Below are positions 1 to 6,366 of a stretch of DNA of 9,749 nucleotides, piece by piece (within the stretch, counting starts at the first letter, position 1; every line of letters starts with the position of its first letter). Origin of the DNA: JBGOUJ01 sp041477005 (GTDB lineage Bacteria > Acidobacteriota > Terriglobia > Bryobacterales > JACQDG01); NCBI GenBank assembly GCA_041477005.1, contig JBGOUJ010000270.1, positions 1 to 9,749 of the forward strand. The letters run 5' to 3'. Both the position numbers and the translations under genes were made by a program. A model generated the notes under the pieces. That model searched no databases and was not told the origin of the DNA. It worked only from the letters and a program-made list of their open reading frames with translations.

Positions 1-1
1 C

Positions 2-202
2 CAGACGTTCCGCGAGCGGGGCCTGGAAGCGACGATCGTCCACTTCCAGCACTTCTTCGACTCGGTTCGCAGCCGTAAAGCGACCGTGGAAGACGCCTTG
101 GCCGGCCATCGCGCCGCCGCCTGCGCCCACATGATCAACCGCGCGGCCGAAACCCGGAAGCTGGTGGAATGGGACTTTAGCCGGGAAACTATCAAAGCTT
201 AG
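2..202 (+). CDS. Gfo/Idh/MocA-family oxidoreductase, C-terminal fragment
   Basis: The window opens inside a reading frame that runs 66 codons to a TAG at 200-202. The peptide contains HFQHFFDSVRSRK, then TVEDALAGHRAA and a short polar tail ending WDFSRETIKA. The pattern 'HFQ-x-FFD-x-VRSRK-x-TVEDA-xx-GHRAA' is typical of the C-terminal end of Gfo/Idh/MocA-type NAD(P)-dependent sugar or inositol oxidoreductases, which are abundant in Acidobacteriota and Planctomycetota. The Rossmann cofactor domain and the catalytic residues lie outside the window, so substrate and exact subfamily cannot be judged. The next gene starts 51 bp downstream and has its own putative -10 box, so the two need not be cotranscribed. 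Confidence 0.62.
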   Translation, partial: QTFRERGLEATIVHFQHFFDSVRSRKATVEDALAGHRAAACAHMINRAAETRKLVEWDFSRETIKA

Positions 203-239
203 GGTGTATACCCGATTCCCCTCGATCCGGCACGCAGCC

Positions 240-245
240 TAGAAT
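240..245 (+). promoter_or_regulatory. Putative -10 box (TAGAAT) of the methyltransferase gene
   Basis: TAGAAT matches the bacterial -10 consensus at 5 of 6 positions and sits only 8 nt before the GTG at 254. A transcript starting at the usual distance would begin almost exactly at the start codon, giving a leaderless mRNA. No Shine-Dalgarno sequence is visible before the GTG, which fits. No clear -35 element is seen. A second candidate -10, TATACC at 207-212, lies further upstream. Confidence 0.38.
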
Positions 246-253
246 ACGGTTGC

Positions 254-949
254 GTGAAGCCGCAAATCGTAACTCCCGCCAAGCCAGAAGCGCCACCTAC
301 CTACCACGACGTGCGTTTCACCTACGACCCGGCGCGGGCGGCGGTGTGGCGCGTGATCTGCGGCTACCTGCAACGTTTCATCGACCAGAAGGAGCCGGTG
401 CTTGAGCTAGGCGCCGGCTACGGGGAGTTTTCCCGGTTCATCCACGCCACTGGAAAATGGGCGCTGGATGTCAATCCGGGGCTGGTGGCCTATTGGCCCG
501 AGGATGTTCACGCCGTGGTTCAGTCGGCGCTCGATCCTCTGCCGCTCGATCCGGCCAGCGTGGCGACGGTGTTCGCCTCGAATTTCTTCGAACACTTCAG
601 CCTCGCCGAGTGCCGTGCCGTGCTCGGCCAGGTCCGGCGCGTGCTGAAGCCGGGGGGAAGGCTGGTGGCGGTGCAGCCGAATTTCCGCCTCGAGCCGGGC
701 CGTTACTTCGACGATTACACTCACGTCACCCCGTTCACCGATTGCGGCTTCACTGATTTTCTACGGTCTCTCGGCTGGCGGATCGCGCACTGCGAGCCGC
801 GCTTCCTGCCCCTCACGATGAAGTCGAGCCTGCCCAAGTGGGGCTGGCTCGTCGAGCTGTATCTGGCGCTGCCCTGGCGGCCCCGCGCGGGCCAGTTTCT
901 GGTCGTGGCCGAGGCGCCGACCGGACCGGTGGAATATGTGGCGCGGTAA
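254..949 (+). CDS. Class I SAM-dependent methyltransferase
   Basis: A 231-aa soluble protein with a Rossmann-like methyltransferase fold (Methyltransf_11/23 type). Motif I is VLELGAGYGE at residues 49-58, the glycine-rich SAM loop. D72 in ALDVNPG fits the acidic residue that binds the SAM ribose. FASNFFEHF (107-115) matches motif IV, and VLKPGGRLVAVQPNF (130-144) is the usual 'LKPGG' turn and following strand. The substrate is not evident. Methyltransferases of this form next to glycosyltransferases often act on sugars or lipid intermediates, but that is context only. The start is GTG 254; no ribosome binding site is visible, and a -10-like TAGAAT lies 8 nt upstream. The 3' end overlaps the next gene by 14 bp, so translation of the two is probably coupled. 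There is no signal peptide or membrane segment, so a cytoplasmic location is expected. Confidence 0.85.
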   Translation: MKPQIVTPAKPEAPPTYHDVRFTYDPARAAVWRVICGYLQRFIDQKEPVLELGAGYGEFSRFIHATGKWALDVNPGLVAYWPEDVHAVVQSALDPLPLDPASVATVFASNFFEHFSLAECRAVLGQVRRVLKPGGRLVAVQPNFRLEPGRYFDDYTHVTPFTDCGFTDFLRSLGWRIAHCEPRFLPLTMKSSLPKWGWLVELYLALPWRPRAGQFLVVAEAPTGPVEYVAR

Positions 950-1832
950 AAAAGTCTCGGTTATCTTTCCCACCTACAACGAGAAAGACTCGATCCGCGC
1001 CGCCACACTGGATTACTTCTCGACCGAGCTGGTGGACGAGATCGTCGTGGTCAATAACAACGCCGCGGCCGGCACTTCCGAGCAGGTCGCCGGCAGCGGC
1101 GCGCGGGAAATCCACGAGCGCCGGCAGGGTTACGGCCACGCTCTGCTGTGCGGCATCGACCACTGCTCCGGAGACCTGGTCATCCTTTCCGAGCCCGACG
1201 GAACGTTGAGCGGACACGACGTGCTCAAGCTCCTGGCCTATTCCGATGACATGCCCGTCGTCTTCGGCACCCGCACCAGCCGCGAGTTCATTTGGGAAGG
1301 CGCCAACATGGGCCGGTTCCTGAAGTGGGGCAACTGGGCGGTCGCCAAGATGACCGAGTTCGTGTTCAACACCACGATCCTGACCGACATGGGCTGCACC
1401 AAGCGGCTGTTCAGCCGGGAGGCTCTCGCGCTGATCCGCCCCCAACTTGACATCGGCGGATCGCAATTCGGCGCGCAATTGCTGCTGGAGGTGATCGCGC
1501 ACGGCATTCCCTTCGTCGAAGTGCCGGTAAACTATCGCTCCCGTGTCGGGAAATCGTCGGTCACGGGAAGCTTCTGGAAAGCGTTCTGGCTGGGGCTGGA
1601 GATGATTGCGCTGGTCCTGGGCTACCGTTTCGGCCTCCATCGGCGGCAGCGGACGAGTTGGTCCCCGCCGGAGCCTCGCAAGGCAGCCCCCGCCGCTCCT
1701 CTGGCCTGGCGCACGCCCGGATTGCCCGCCGATTCGCCGCTCGGTATCCTGATGCCGGGTCTCGAGGCCCTGGGGCGGGCGCTCGAGCGGCAGCATGCCG
1801 GGCCCGCGAGCACTTCTCCGGACCGCCGGTGA
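936..1832 (+). CDS. Family 2 glycosyltransferase, polyprenyl-phosphate sugar synthase-like
   Basis: A 298-aa GT-A fold protein. Residues 7-16 read VSVIFPTYNE, the classic GT2 opening. EIVVVNNNAAAGT (35-47) is the second nucleotide-binding strand and loop. QGYGHALLCGI (64-74) corresponds to the 'GxGxA' stretch of dolichyl-phosphate mannose synthase-like enzymes. The DXD-type metal site is represented by EPD at 86-88. VPVNYRSRVGKSS near residues 194-206 is the usual basic C-terminal loop. Such enzymes usually move a sugar from a nucleotide donor to polyprenyl phosphate at the inner membrane face. The ATG at 936 lies inside the methyltransferase gene, just after GGTGGA (929-934). From about residue 237 the protein continues with a roughly 60-residue Pro/Ala/Arg-rich tail that I do not recognise; family members often end near 230-250 aa. 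Sugar specificity cannot be read from the sequence. Confidence 0.83.
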   Translation: MWRGKKVSVIFPTYNEKDSIRAATLDYFSTELVDEIVVVNNNAAAGTSEQVAGSGAREIHERRQGYGHALLCGIDHCSGDLVILSEPDGTLSGHDVLKLLAYSDDMPVVFGTRTSREFIWEGANMGRFLKWGNWAVAKMTEFVFNTTILTDMGCTKRLFSREALALIRPQLDIGGSQFGAQLLLEVIAHGIPFVEVPVNYRSRVGKSSVTGSFWKAFWLGLEMIALVLGYRFGLHRRQRTSWSPPEPRKAAPAAPLAWRTPGLPADSPLGILMPGLEALGRALERQHAGPASTSPDRR

Positions 1833-1960
1833 TCAGAGTCGCCTGCACCGGCCACCTTCCGCTGGGAACACAAAGCCGGATCTACGTATTCGCGGCCGCC
1901 GGCTGGATGGGCTGGCGCCGCTACTCCTCGCGGCTCGCCAGACCGGCGCAAAGAAGATGA
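1829..1960 (+). CDS. Doubtful 43-aa open frame between the GT2 and fusion genes
   Basis: The GTG at 1829 overlaps the TGA of the glycosyltransferase gene (GTGA) and opens 43 codons ending at TGA 1958-1960, 7 bp before the next gene. The peptide starts MIRVACTGHLPLGTQ and ends in an Arg-rich stretch. It resembles no family I know. The stop/start overlap is a common arrangement for coupled genes, and it would fill most of an otherwise empty 135-bp gap. Equally, in GC-rich DNA such short frames arise by chance. The same frame is open upstream from about 1658, so it could also be a decayed end of a longer gene. Confidence 0.15.
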   Translation: MIRVACTGHLPLGTQSRIYVFAAAGWMGWRRYSSRLARPAQRR

Positions 1961-1967
1961 GCTTCCA

Positions 1968-4385
1968 ATGACGGACGCTATGGCCATCGCCCCGCGAGAG
2001 CGCAGCTTGCGCTGGGTATTTCTACTATACGGGCTGACGGGGTTCACCGGGCTGCTGGCCGAGCAGGGATTCGAAAAATACATCGCGCTGCTGGTGGGCG
2101 CCACCGCCTCCGCCTCGGCGGTTGTAATCTTTGCTTACTTCCTGGGCTTTGCGCTGGGAAGCTGGCTGGCAGGTGAGCTGATCGGGCGAAACCGCATCCA
2201 ACGGCCGCTCCAGCTCTACGGGCTCCTGGAGTGCCTGGTCGGTCTCTCGTGCGTGACGTTTACGTTTGCGTTTCACCCGCTGGTCGGCTGGTTGGCGCCG
2301 TTTCAGGCCTACTACACAAGTCCGGCGCTGAAGCTCGTGGTTCGATTCGTTTTCGGCAGTGCCCTGGTGCTTCCGACAGCGGCGCTGATGGGGGCGACCT
2401 TCCCACTGGTCGCGCAGGTGGTCGACCAGGACGACTCCTCGGGCGGCAAGCGCTGGACCGAAGCTTACGCCGTGAATCTTGCCGGCGCGCTGGCGGCCGC
2501 TCTGCTGGGGTCCTACGCGATCATCCCGGCGCTGGGGATCCAAGGGTCCTTCTGGCTGTGCTTCGCGATCGGCACGATCGTTTTCGCTCTCACCCTGACC
2601 CTGCGCCGCGCGCCGGCCGGGGCGGGGACCCAGGCAGCCGAGACTCCCGCACCGGAGAAACTTGAGACGGCCGGCCAGGATACCTGGCTGCTGATGGGTG
2701 CGGCATTCGCCTCCGGCCTGGCGTTTTTTGCGCTGGAAATCATCTGGACCCACCTGATCGGCGTGGCCATCGGCTGCAGCATTTACGCCTTTTCGTCAAT
2801 GCTCGTCCTGGTATTGCTGGGCTTGCTGCTGGGAGCGTTTCGGGTGCGGCGCATTCTCGAAAAGCAGCAGCCCATCGTCTACTCCAGGCTGTTCCAATTC
2901 GCGGCACTGCTGCTGGTCTGCCAGTTCCGGTGCTGGGACTGGACGCAGGCCCTGTTCGTGGTGCCGTTACCATCGTTCCTCCACAGTTTCTACGCCGTGG
3001 AACTGTACAAGCTGTTGGTGGCGGCGCTACTGATCGTCCCCTCGGCCGTGATTCTCGGAACCATCTACCCGCAGTTGCTGGCGAGCCCAGTGTTGAAGCA
3101 GCCGGGGCGTTCGTATCTGGTGAGTTACGTCAACACCTTCAACTCTATCGGGTGCCTGGCGGGGGCGCTGCTCGGAATCCTCTTTCTGATTCCGGTCGTC
3201 GGCTCCGAGGTTGCCATCAAGGCGATTGTGGCCGCGATGTTGCTGGTCTCGGCGCTCTTCCTTTGGCGGGAAAGGCCGAGCCGAAAGCTGATCTTTCGCG
3301 CGGCGCTGGGGTCGGCCCTGGTAATGGGCTACGCGGTGGCGTGGAAGTGGGACCGGCGAATTCTCACCTCGGGCATCAACGTGTACTTCGGCCGCACGCC
3401 GCCTCCGCCCGCGCCTGCGGCCGGCCCCGACGAGGGCCGGGTTGTTTCCTCCAAGATGGTGTATTTCCACGAGGCAGCGCAAGGGGGCATGACCACTGTC
3501 ATCGAGACGACCACGGAGACGGGGCTGAAGAGGGAGACGGTCCGGACGCTCTACACCAACGGCAAGTTCCAGGGCGATGATTCAGCGGGGGGCGAGGCGG
3601 CGGCGCAGATTGGGTTTTCCGTCATTCCGTCGTTCTTTGTGAGCGGTTTTGACCGGGCGCTGCTGATCGGCCTCGGGACCGGTCACAGCGCGCACGCGCT
3701 GAAGCGCGTCGGATACCGTCAGGTCGATATCGCCGAGTACTCACCGGGCATTGTCAACGCCGCGAGGATGTCCTTCGCCGGCCTCAACGAGCACGTGCTC
3801 GACGATCCCTCCGTGCGGCTGCTTCTCGAGGACGGCCGCAACGTGCTGCTAACCGACACCCGGACGGCCTACGACCTGATCACCATCGAGCTGACCAGCA
3901 TCTGGTTCGCCGGAGCGACCAATCTCTATTCGAAGGAGTTTTACGAACTGGCCAGGAATCGCCTGCGGCCGGGCGGGGTGCTCCAGCAGTGGGTCCAGCT
4001 CCACCACATCAGCCCCAAAGAGGTCGGCTCGGCGATCGCCACGGCGCGTGCGGTGTTCCCCTGCGTCAGCCTGTGGGTGTTCGGCGGGCAGGGGATGATC
4101 ACCGCCACCGACCATTCGCAAGTGCTGGAAGAGGAGCGCGTACGGCGCCTGGCAGTCCTCGCCCAGGGCCTGACGCAATCCCCGGAGGACCTTCCCAAAC
4201 TGGTCCACCGCCTGTGCCATGCGCAACTGGTCAGCCCGGCGGGCGTCGAGCGGATGGTCGAGCAACTTCGGCCCACGATCAATACCGACCGCAACCGCTG
4301 GATCGAGTACGCCACCCCACGCTACAACAGCAGCGACTACAACTGGTACGAGCACAATCTGCGCTTCTTGGCGCGATTCCACTAG
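1968..4385 (+). CDS. Membrane fusion protein: MFS-like transmembrane region plus spermidine-synthase-like domain
   Basis: An 805-aa protein. Residues 1 to about 470 form many hydrophobic helices starting with LYGLTGFTGLLAEQGFEKY. They are interrupted near residues 215-240 by a soluble Ala/Pro/Glu linker. A Pro-rich linker (TPPPPAPAAGP, near 475-485) leads to a soluble spermidine/spermine-synthase-like fold. GLGTG at 568-572 is the SAM-type glycine loop and DIAEYSP follows it. At the site of the catalytic Asp of true spermidine synthases, the sequence is YDLITIELTS (635-644), with Glu641 in place of Asp. LYSKEFYELARNRLRPGG then matches the 'fused MFS/spermidine synthase' family. The usual polyamine-synthase 'D-x-(T/S)DP' signature is absent, so aminopropyl transfer is unlikely; the real reaction is unknown. 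ATG 1980 is an alternative start. The gene probably belongs to the same + strand unit, and its TAG interlocks with the stop of the opposing gene. Confidence 0.85.
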   Translation: MTDAMAIAPRERSLRWVFLLYGLTGFTGLLAEQGFEKYIALLVGATASASAVVIFAYFLGFALGSWLAGELIGRNRIQRPLQLYGLLECLVGLSCVTFTFAFHPLVGWLAPFQAYYTSPALKLVVRFVFGSALVLPTAALMGATFPLVAQVVDQDDSSGGKRWTEAYAVNLAGALAAALLGSYAIIPALGIQGSFWLCFAIGTIVFALTLTLRRAPAGAGTQAAETPAPEKLETAGQDTWLLMGAAFASGLAFFALEIIWTHLIGVAIGCSIYAFSSMLVLVLLGLLLGAFRVRRILEKQQPIVYSRLFQFAALLLVCQFRCWDWTQALFVVPLPSFLHSFYAVELYKLLVAALLIVPSAVILGTIYPQLLASPVLKQPGRSYLVSYVNTFNSIGCLAGALLGILFLIPVVGSEVAIKAIVAAMLLVSALFLWRERPSRKLIFRAALGSALVMGYAVAWKWDRRILTSGINVYFGRTPPPPAPAAGPDEGRVVSSKMVYFHEAAQGGMTTVIETTTETGLKRETVRTLYTNGKFQGDDSAGGEAAAQIGFSVIPSFFVSGFDRALLIGLGTGHSAHALKRVGYRQVDIAEYSPGIVNAARMSFAGLNEHVLDDPSVRLLLEDGRNVLLTDTRTAYDLITIELTSIWFAGATNLYSKEFYELARNRLRPGGVLQQWVQLHHISPKEVGSAIATARAVFPCVSLWVFGGQGMITATDHSQVLEEERVRRLAVLAQGLTQSPEDLPKLVHRLCHAQLVSPAGVERMVEQLRPTINTDRNRWIEYATPRYNSSDYNWYEHNLRFLARFH

Positions 4386-5941
4386 AGGCGGTAGACGCGC
4401 AACTCCAGGCCCAGAAACCGGCGCTTCTCGACTGGTGAGACCGGATGGCCAGGCGAGCCGAGCCACCTCTCCAACGATCCCCACTCCCAAGGGTCGCGTT
4501 GCGGGTTGACAAGAACGAACACCTGCCCGGCCTGACGGGCCTGGTTTAACACCGCCGGCGGCGTGTAAGGGCTGGAGCCGAGATCCGCCGCGTCCCAAGG
4601 CAGATTGAAGACCGTCAGGGGGCGGCGGTTGTAAAAGCCTTTGAGAGGGAAGGAAAGAAAGTCTTGCACCCCCGGCTCATCGGGCCGGAGGACCTTCACC
4701 GGCGTCAGCCCGGCCCGCAGCAGGACCACATCGCCGGGGCGGTAGTGGGTTTCGACCCATTCATTGGCGGCCCGCCAGTCTTGGTTCGGAAAAATTCCCA
4801 CCCACGGTCCGAATTGCCGCGCGACTGCGATCTGGAAATAGGCTCCCAGCCCGAGATAGACGCACAACCCCACCCGGAGCGCCGGTTCGCTCCCCTTGCC
4901 GGCCGCCGCGGCGAGAAGAACGAATGCGCCAAGCAGCGGCAGCAGCAGATAACGGGGCTGGAGAATATTCAATACTCCGAGCCGGGCCGCCGCAACGGCC
5001 GCGGGGAAAATCGCCAGATACGCCGCAGCCAGCCACAGCAGGAATCTCTCGGCCGCCGTGCGGTTTTGGAGCTGCGCCCGCTTCCTCCACAACAGCAGCA
5101 GCCCCGGCGCCAGGACCACGGCCAAGGAGATTTCCGGCCACTCCAGCAACCCGGCGAACCAAGCCGCGTCGGGCCGCTCGATCCAGGCATAGTAGGCCCT
5201 GCTGGCTCCTCCCACGGAACGCGCCAGCGGCGCGAGCGGGGCGAGCAGCGCGAGCAGCAAGCCCTGCGTGGCCAGCAGCCGGTCGAGGTTTCCGGGACGC
5301 CCGCTCGACCAGAGCCGGAATCCCAGGGCCACGGCGATCTGCCCCGCCAGCACCGCGTTGAAGATCAGGTGTGTATAACCAAGCAGCAGGGTCGCCGCCG
5401 CATACCCCGCCAGGTAAGGCCAGCCAGCGTCTTCGATCACCCGGAGGCACAGGTAGAGGGAAGCCAGCGCCAGAAATATCGCCAGGGAATACATGCGCGC
5501 TTCCTGGCTGTGGAGGATGCCGCGCGAGTTCAGCGCCAGCAGGGCGCCTCCGTACCACGCCGCCCGAGCGCCGATCCAGCGGGAAAGAATCCGCATCAGT
5601 AGAACGAGCGAGGCCAGGCCGAACAGCACCGACGGCAATCGCAAAAAGAATTCCGTGTGGCCGAAGAGCAGAAATATCCTGGCCACCAGATGGCTCACCG
5701 GAGGGTTGCAGTCGAACCGGCAGCGCTCGACGAGCGTCGCCCAACCGCGAGCCGCTGCGACGTGAGCCGTGCCCATCTCATCCAGCCAGAGACTAGGCCC
5801 CCAAAACCGGAATACGCGCAGGCACACGCCCAGGGCCAACGCCAGGGCGCAGATGCCCCTCTCGAGGACATCCGTGCGGACTCTTCCGGCCGCGGGCGCG
5901 CCGGCGGCCAACCGTTCCGTCGCTGGGATCAGAACCTCCAC
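4382..5941 (-). CDS. GT-C-type integral membrane glycosyltransferase (PMT_2/ArnT-like)
   Basis: From GTG 5941 the protein is 519 aa with about 10-12 hydrophobic helices. After the first helix comes SLWLDEM (50-56). Acidic residues at this place (D54/E55) are the hallmark of the first periplasmic loop of GT39/PMT_2-like GT-C enzymes, which take sugars from polyprenyl-phosphate donors. HSQEARMYSL (144-153) is another recognisable family stretch. The C-terminal roughly 110 residues are soluble and probably periplasmic. The frame is open back to ATG 6013. I prefer GTG 5941 because a TATACT box lies 13 nt before it, inside the proposed extension. The extra 24 codons also use CTA, ATA, CGA and CCT, unlike the body of the gene. 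Sugar and acceptor cannot be determined. The stop shares CTAG with the convergent fusion gene. The class is secure; the start is moderately so. Confidence 0.85.
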   Translation of the reverse strand: MEVLIPATERLAAGAPAAGRVRTDVLERGICALALALGVCLRVFRFWGPSLWLDEMGTAHVAAARGWATLVERCRFDCNPPVSHLVARIFLLFGHTEFFLRLPSVLFGLASLVLLMRILSRWIGARAAWYGGALLALNSRGILHSQEARMYSLAIFLALASLYLCLRVIEDAGWPYLAGYAAATLLLGYTHLIFNAVLAGQIAVALGFRLWSSGRPGNLDRLLATQGLLLALLAPLAPLARSVGGASRAYYAWIERPDAAWFAGLLEWPEISLAVVLAPGLLLLWRKRAQLQNRTAAERFLLWLAAAYLAIFPAAVAAARLGVLNILQPRYLLLPLLGAFVLLAAAAGKGSEPALRVGLCVYLGLGAYFQIAVARQFGPWVGIFPNQDWRAANEWVETHYRPGDVVLLRAGLTPVKVLRPDEPGVQDFLSFPLKGFYNRRPLTVFNLPWDAADLGSSPYTPPAVLNQARQAGQVFVLVNPQRDPWEWGSLERWLGSPGHPVSPVEKRRFLGLELRVYRL

Positions 5942-5982
5942 GGGACCCGTTCGGAGTATAGGAAAAACACGGGACGGGTCCC
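5942..5982. repeat. 9-bp inverted repeat bracketing the TATACT box
   Basis: GGGACCCGT (5942-5950) and ACGGGTCCC (5974-5982) are perfect reverse complements separated by 23 bp. The putative -10 box (5955-5960) lies between the arms, and one arm touches the GTG start at 5941. It could be an operator or a stem-loop; the sequence does not decide. Confidence 0.5.
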
Positions 5983-5983
5983 A
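5955..5983 (-). promoter_or_regulatory. Putative promoter of the GT-C gene at 5941
   Basis: On the - strand, TGGGAC (5978-5983) is followed by a 17-bp spacer and TATACT (5955-5960). The -10 box is 13 nt from GTG 5941, so the message would have a leader of only about 6 nt. TGGGAC is a poor -35 match, but an almost identical element (TGGGTC) stands at the same distance before a second TATACT at 8800-8805. Confidence 0.45.
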
Positions 5984-5996
5984 TCGGAGTTCCACC

Positions 5997-6045
5997 CCTA
6001 GCCCGGCAGTCATTCTGCCTAGGGTCGCGAGAGAAAAGGGCTAGG
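5997..6045. repeat. 8-bp inverted repeat CCTAGCCC / GGGCTAGG
   Basis: CCTAGCCC (5997-6004) and GGGCTAGG (6038-6045) are perfect inverted copies with a 33-bp spacer. A third CTAG-centred site, CCTAGGG (6018-6024), lies between them. It sits in the non-coding region upstream of the preferred GT-C start. Function unknown. Confidence 0.4.
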
Positions 6046-6246
6046 CCGCCGTAGTCAGTGGAGCAGGTAGGGATCTGCCTGAGGACCACCCCGGGGGTTC
6101 CGCCCTAGATCTTTATATATTTTTAACTTGGCCCCAAAAGGTACCAGGCCGCGGTCGAGGGGTTCGTACAACTTCTAAGGTTAATGTTATCAGACTTTTA
6201 GGGTCAGACAATGGGATCGGAAGACTTCGAGCTGGCTCCTCCCAGG

Positions 6247-6284
6247 CTAGGAAAATTCTGATTGCATCCTAGGAAAAATCTGAT
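6247..6284 (+). repeat. 16-bp direct repeat with 22-bp period
   Basis: CTAGGAAAATTCTGAT (6247-6262) and CTAGGAAAAATCTGAT (6269-6284) differ at one base and start 22 bp apart, about two helical turns. The second copy ends at the first base of the putative -10 box of the response regulator gene. An inverted partial copy, ATCAGACTTTT (6189-6199), gives a third AAAANTCTGAT core. The arrangement is what tandem activator or repressor sites look like. Confidence 0.6.
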
Positions 6285-6289
6285 ATAGT
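6262..6289 (+). promoter_or_regulatory. Putative promoter of the response regulator gene
   Basis: TATAGT (6284-6289) matches the -10 consensus at 5 of 6 positions. A weak -35 candidate, TTGCAT (6262-6267), lies 16 bp upstream. Transcription would start near 6296, giving a leader of about 70 nt. The weak -35 and the direct repeats over it suggest a promoter that depends on an activator. Confidence 0.4.
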
Positions 6290-6309
6290 ACCAAACTGTC
6301 TATGGTACT
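6287..6309. promoter_or_regulatory. Dyad operator candidate AGTACCA-N9-TGGTACT
   Basis: AGTACCA (6287-6293) and TGGTACT (6303-6309) are perfect inverted copies around a 9-bp spacer. The left arm overlaps the -10 box, and the predicted transcription start falls in the spacer, the usual place for a repressor site. A related half-site, GGTACCA, occurs at 6140-6146. No binding protein is identified; autoregulation by the downstream LuxR-type protein is one option. Confidence 0.5.
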
Positions 6310-6354
6310 CATAGATGGCTTATGCCTTAGCATCGAGGTCATAAGTCTTTTCCT

Positions 6355-6360
6355 GAGAGA
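6355..6360 (+). promoter_or_regulatory. Ribosome binding site deciding ATG 6367
   Basis: The purine tract GAGAGA (6355-6360) directly abuts GTG 6361 but is 6 nt from ATG 6367. Normal spacing therefore favours ATG 6367 as the start. Confidence 0.5.
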
Positions 6361-6366
6361 GTGTCC

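Larger units (their letters stand above)
5942..6366. other. Gene-free, AT-richer divergent regulatory region
   Basis: About 425 bp separate the preferred starts of the - strand GT-C gene and the + strand response regulator. I see no convincing gene in it. It contains an AT-rich core (TTTATATATTTTTAA, 6112-6126), six CTAG tetramers between 5998 and 6272, the palindrome CCCCGGGG (6089-6096), two inverted repeats at the left, and direct repeats plus a dyad at the right. Base composition is clearly lower in GC than the flanking genes, as expected for a regulatory region or an anciently acquired segment. Confidence 0.6.

Noticed and set aside
202..213. GGGTGTATACCC as a terminator of the first gene
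   Set aside because: Only a 4-bp stem with a 4-nt loop and no T-run; too weak. It may instead contain an alternative -10 (TATACC).
813..1796. Long open frame on the - strand opposite the methyltransferase and GT2 genes
   Set aside because: Arg/Gly/Gln-rich, low-complexity product with no motifs, fully antisense to two well-supported genes; expected in GC-rich DNA.
3450..4385. Calling the fusion protein a true spermidine synthase
   Set aside because: The catalytic Asp and the DP motif are replaced, so only fold similarity can be claimed.
4664..5602. 312-codon + strand frame opposite the GT-C gene
   Set aside because: Gln/Arg/Pro-rich product without domains, mirror of a clear membrane protein on the - strand.
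6082..6102. Hairpin around CCCCGGGG as a terminator or riboswitch
   Set aside because: The outer part has mismatches, there is no T-run and no known riboswitch core; only the 8-bp palindrome is solid.
6247..6284. Direct repeats as a CRISPR array
   Set aside because: Only two 16-bp copies with a 6-bp gap, no spacers of normal length and no cas genes.
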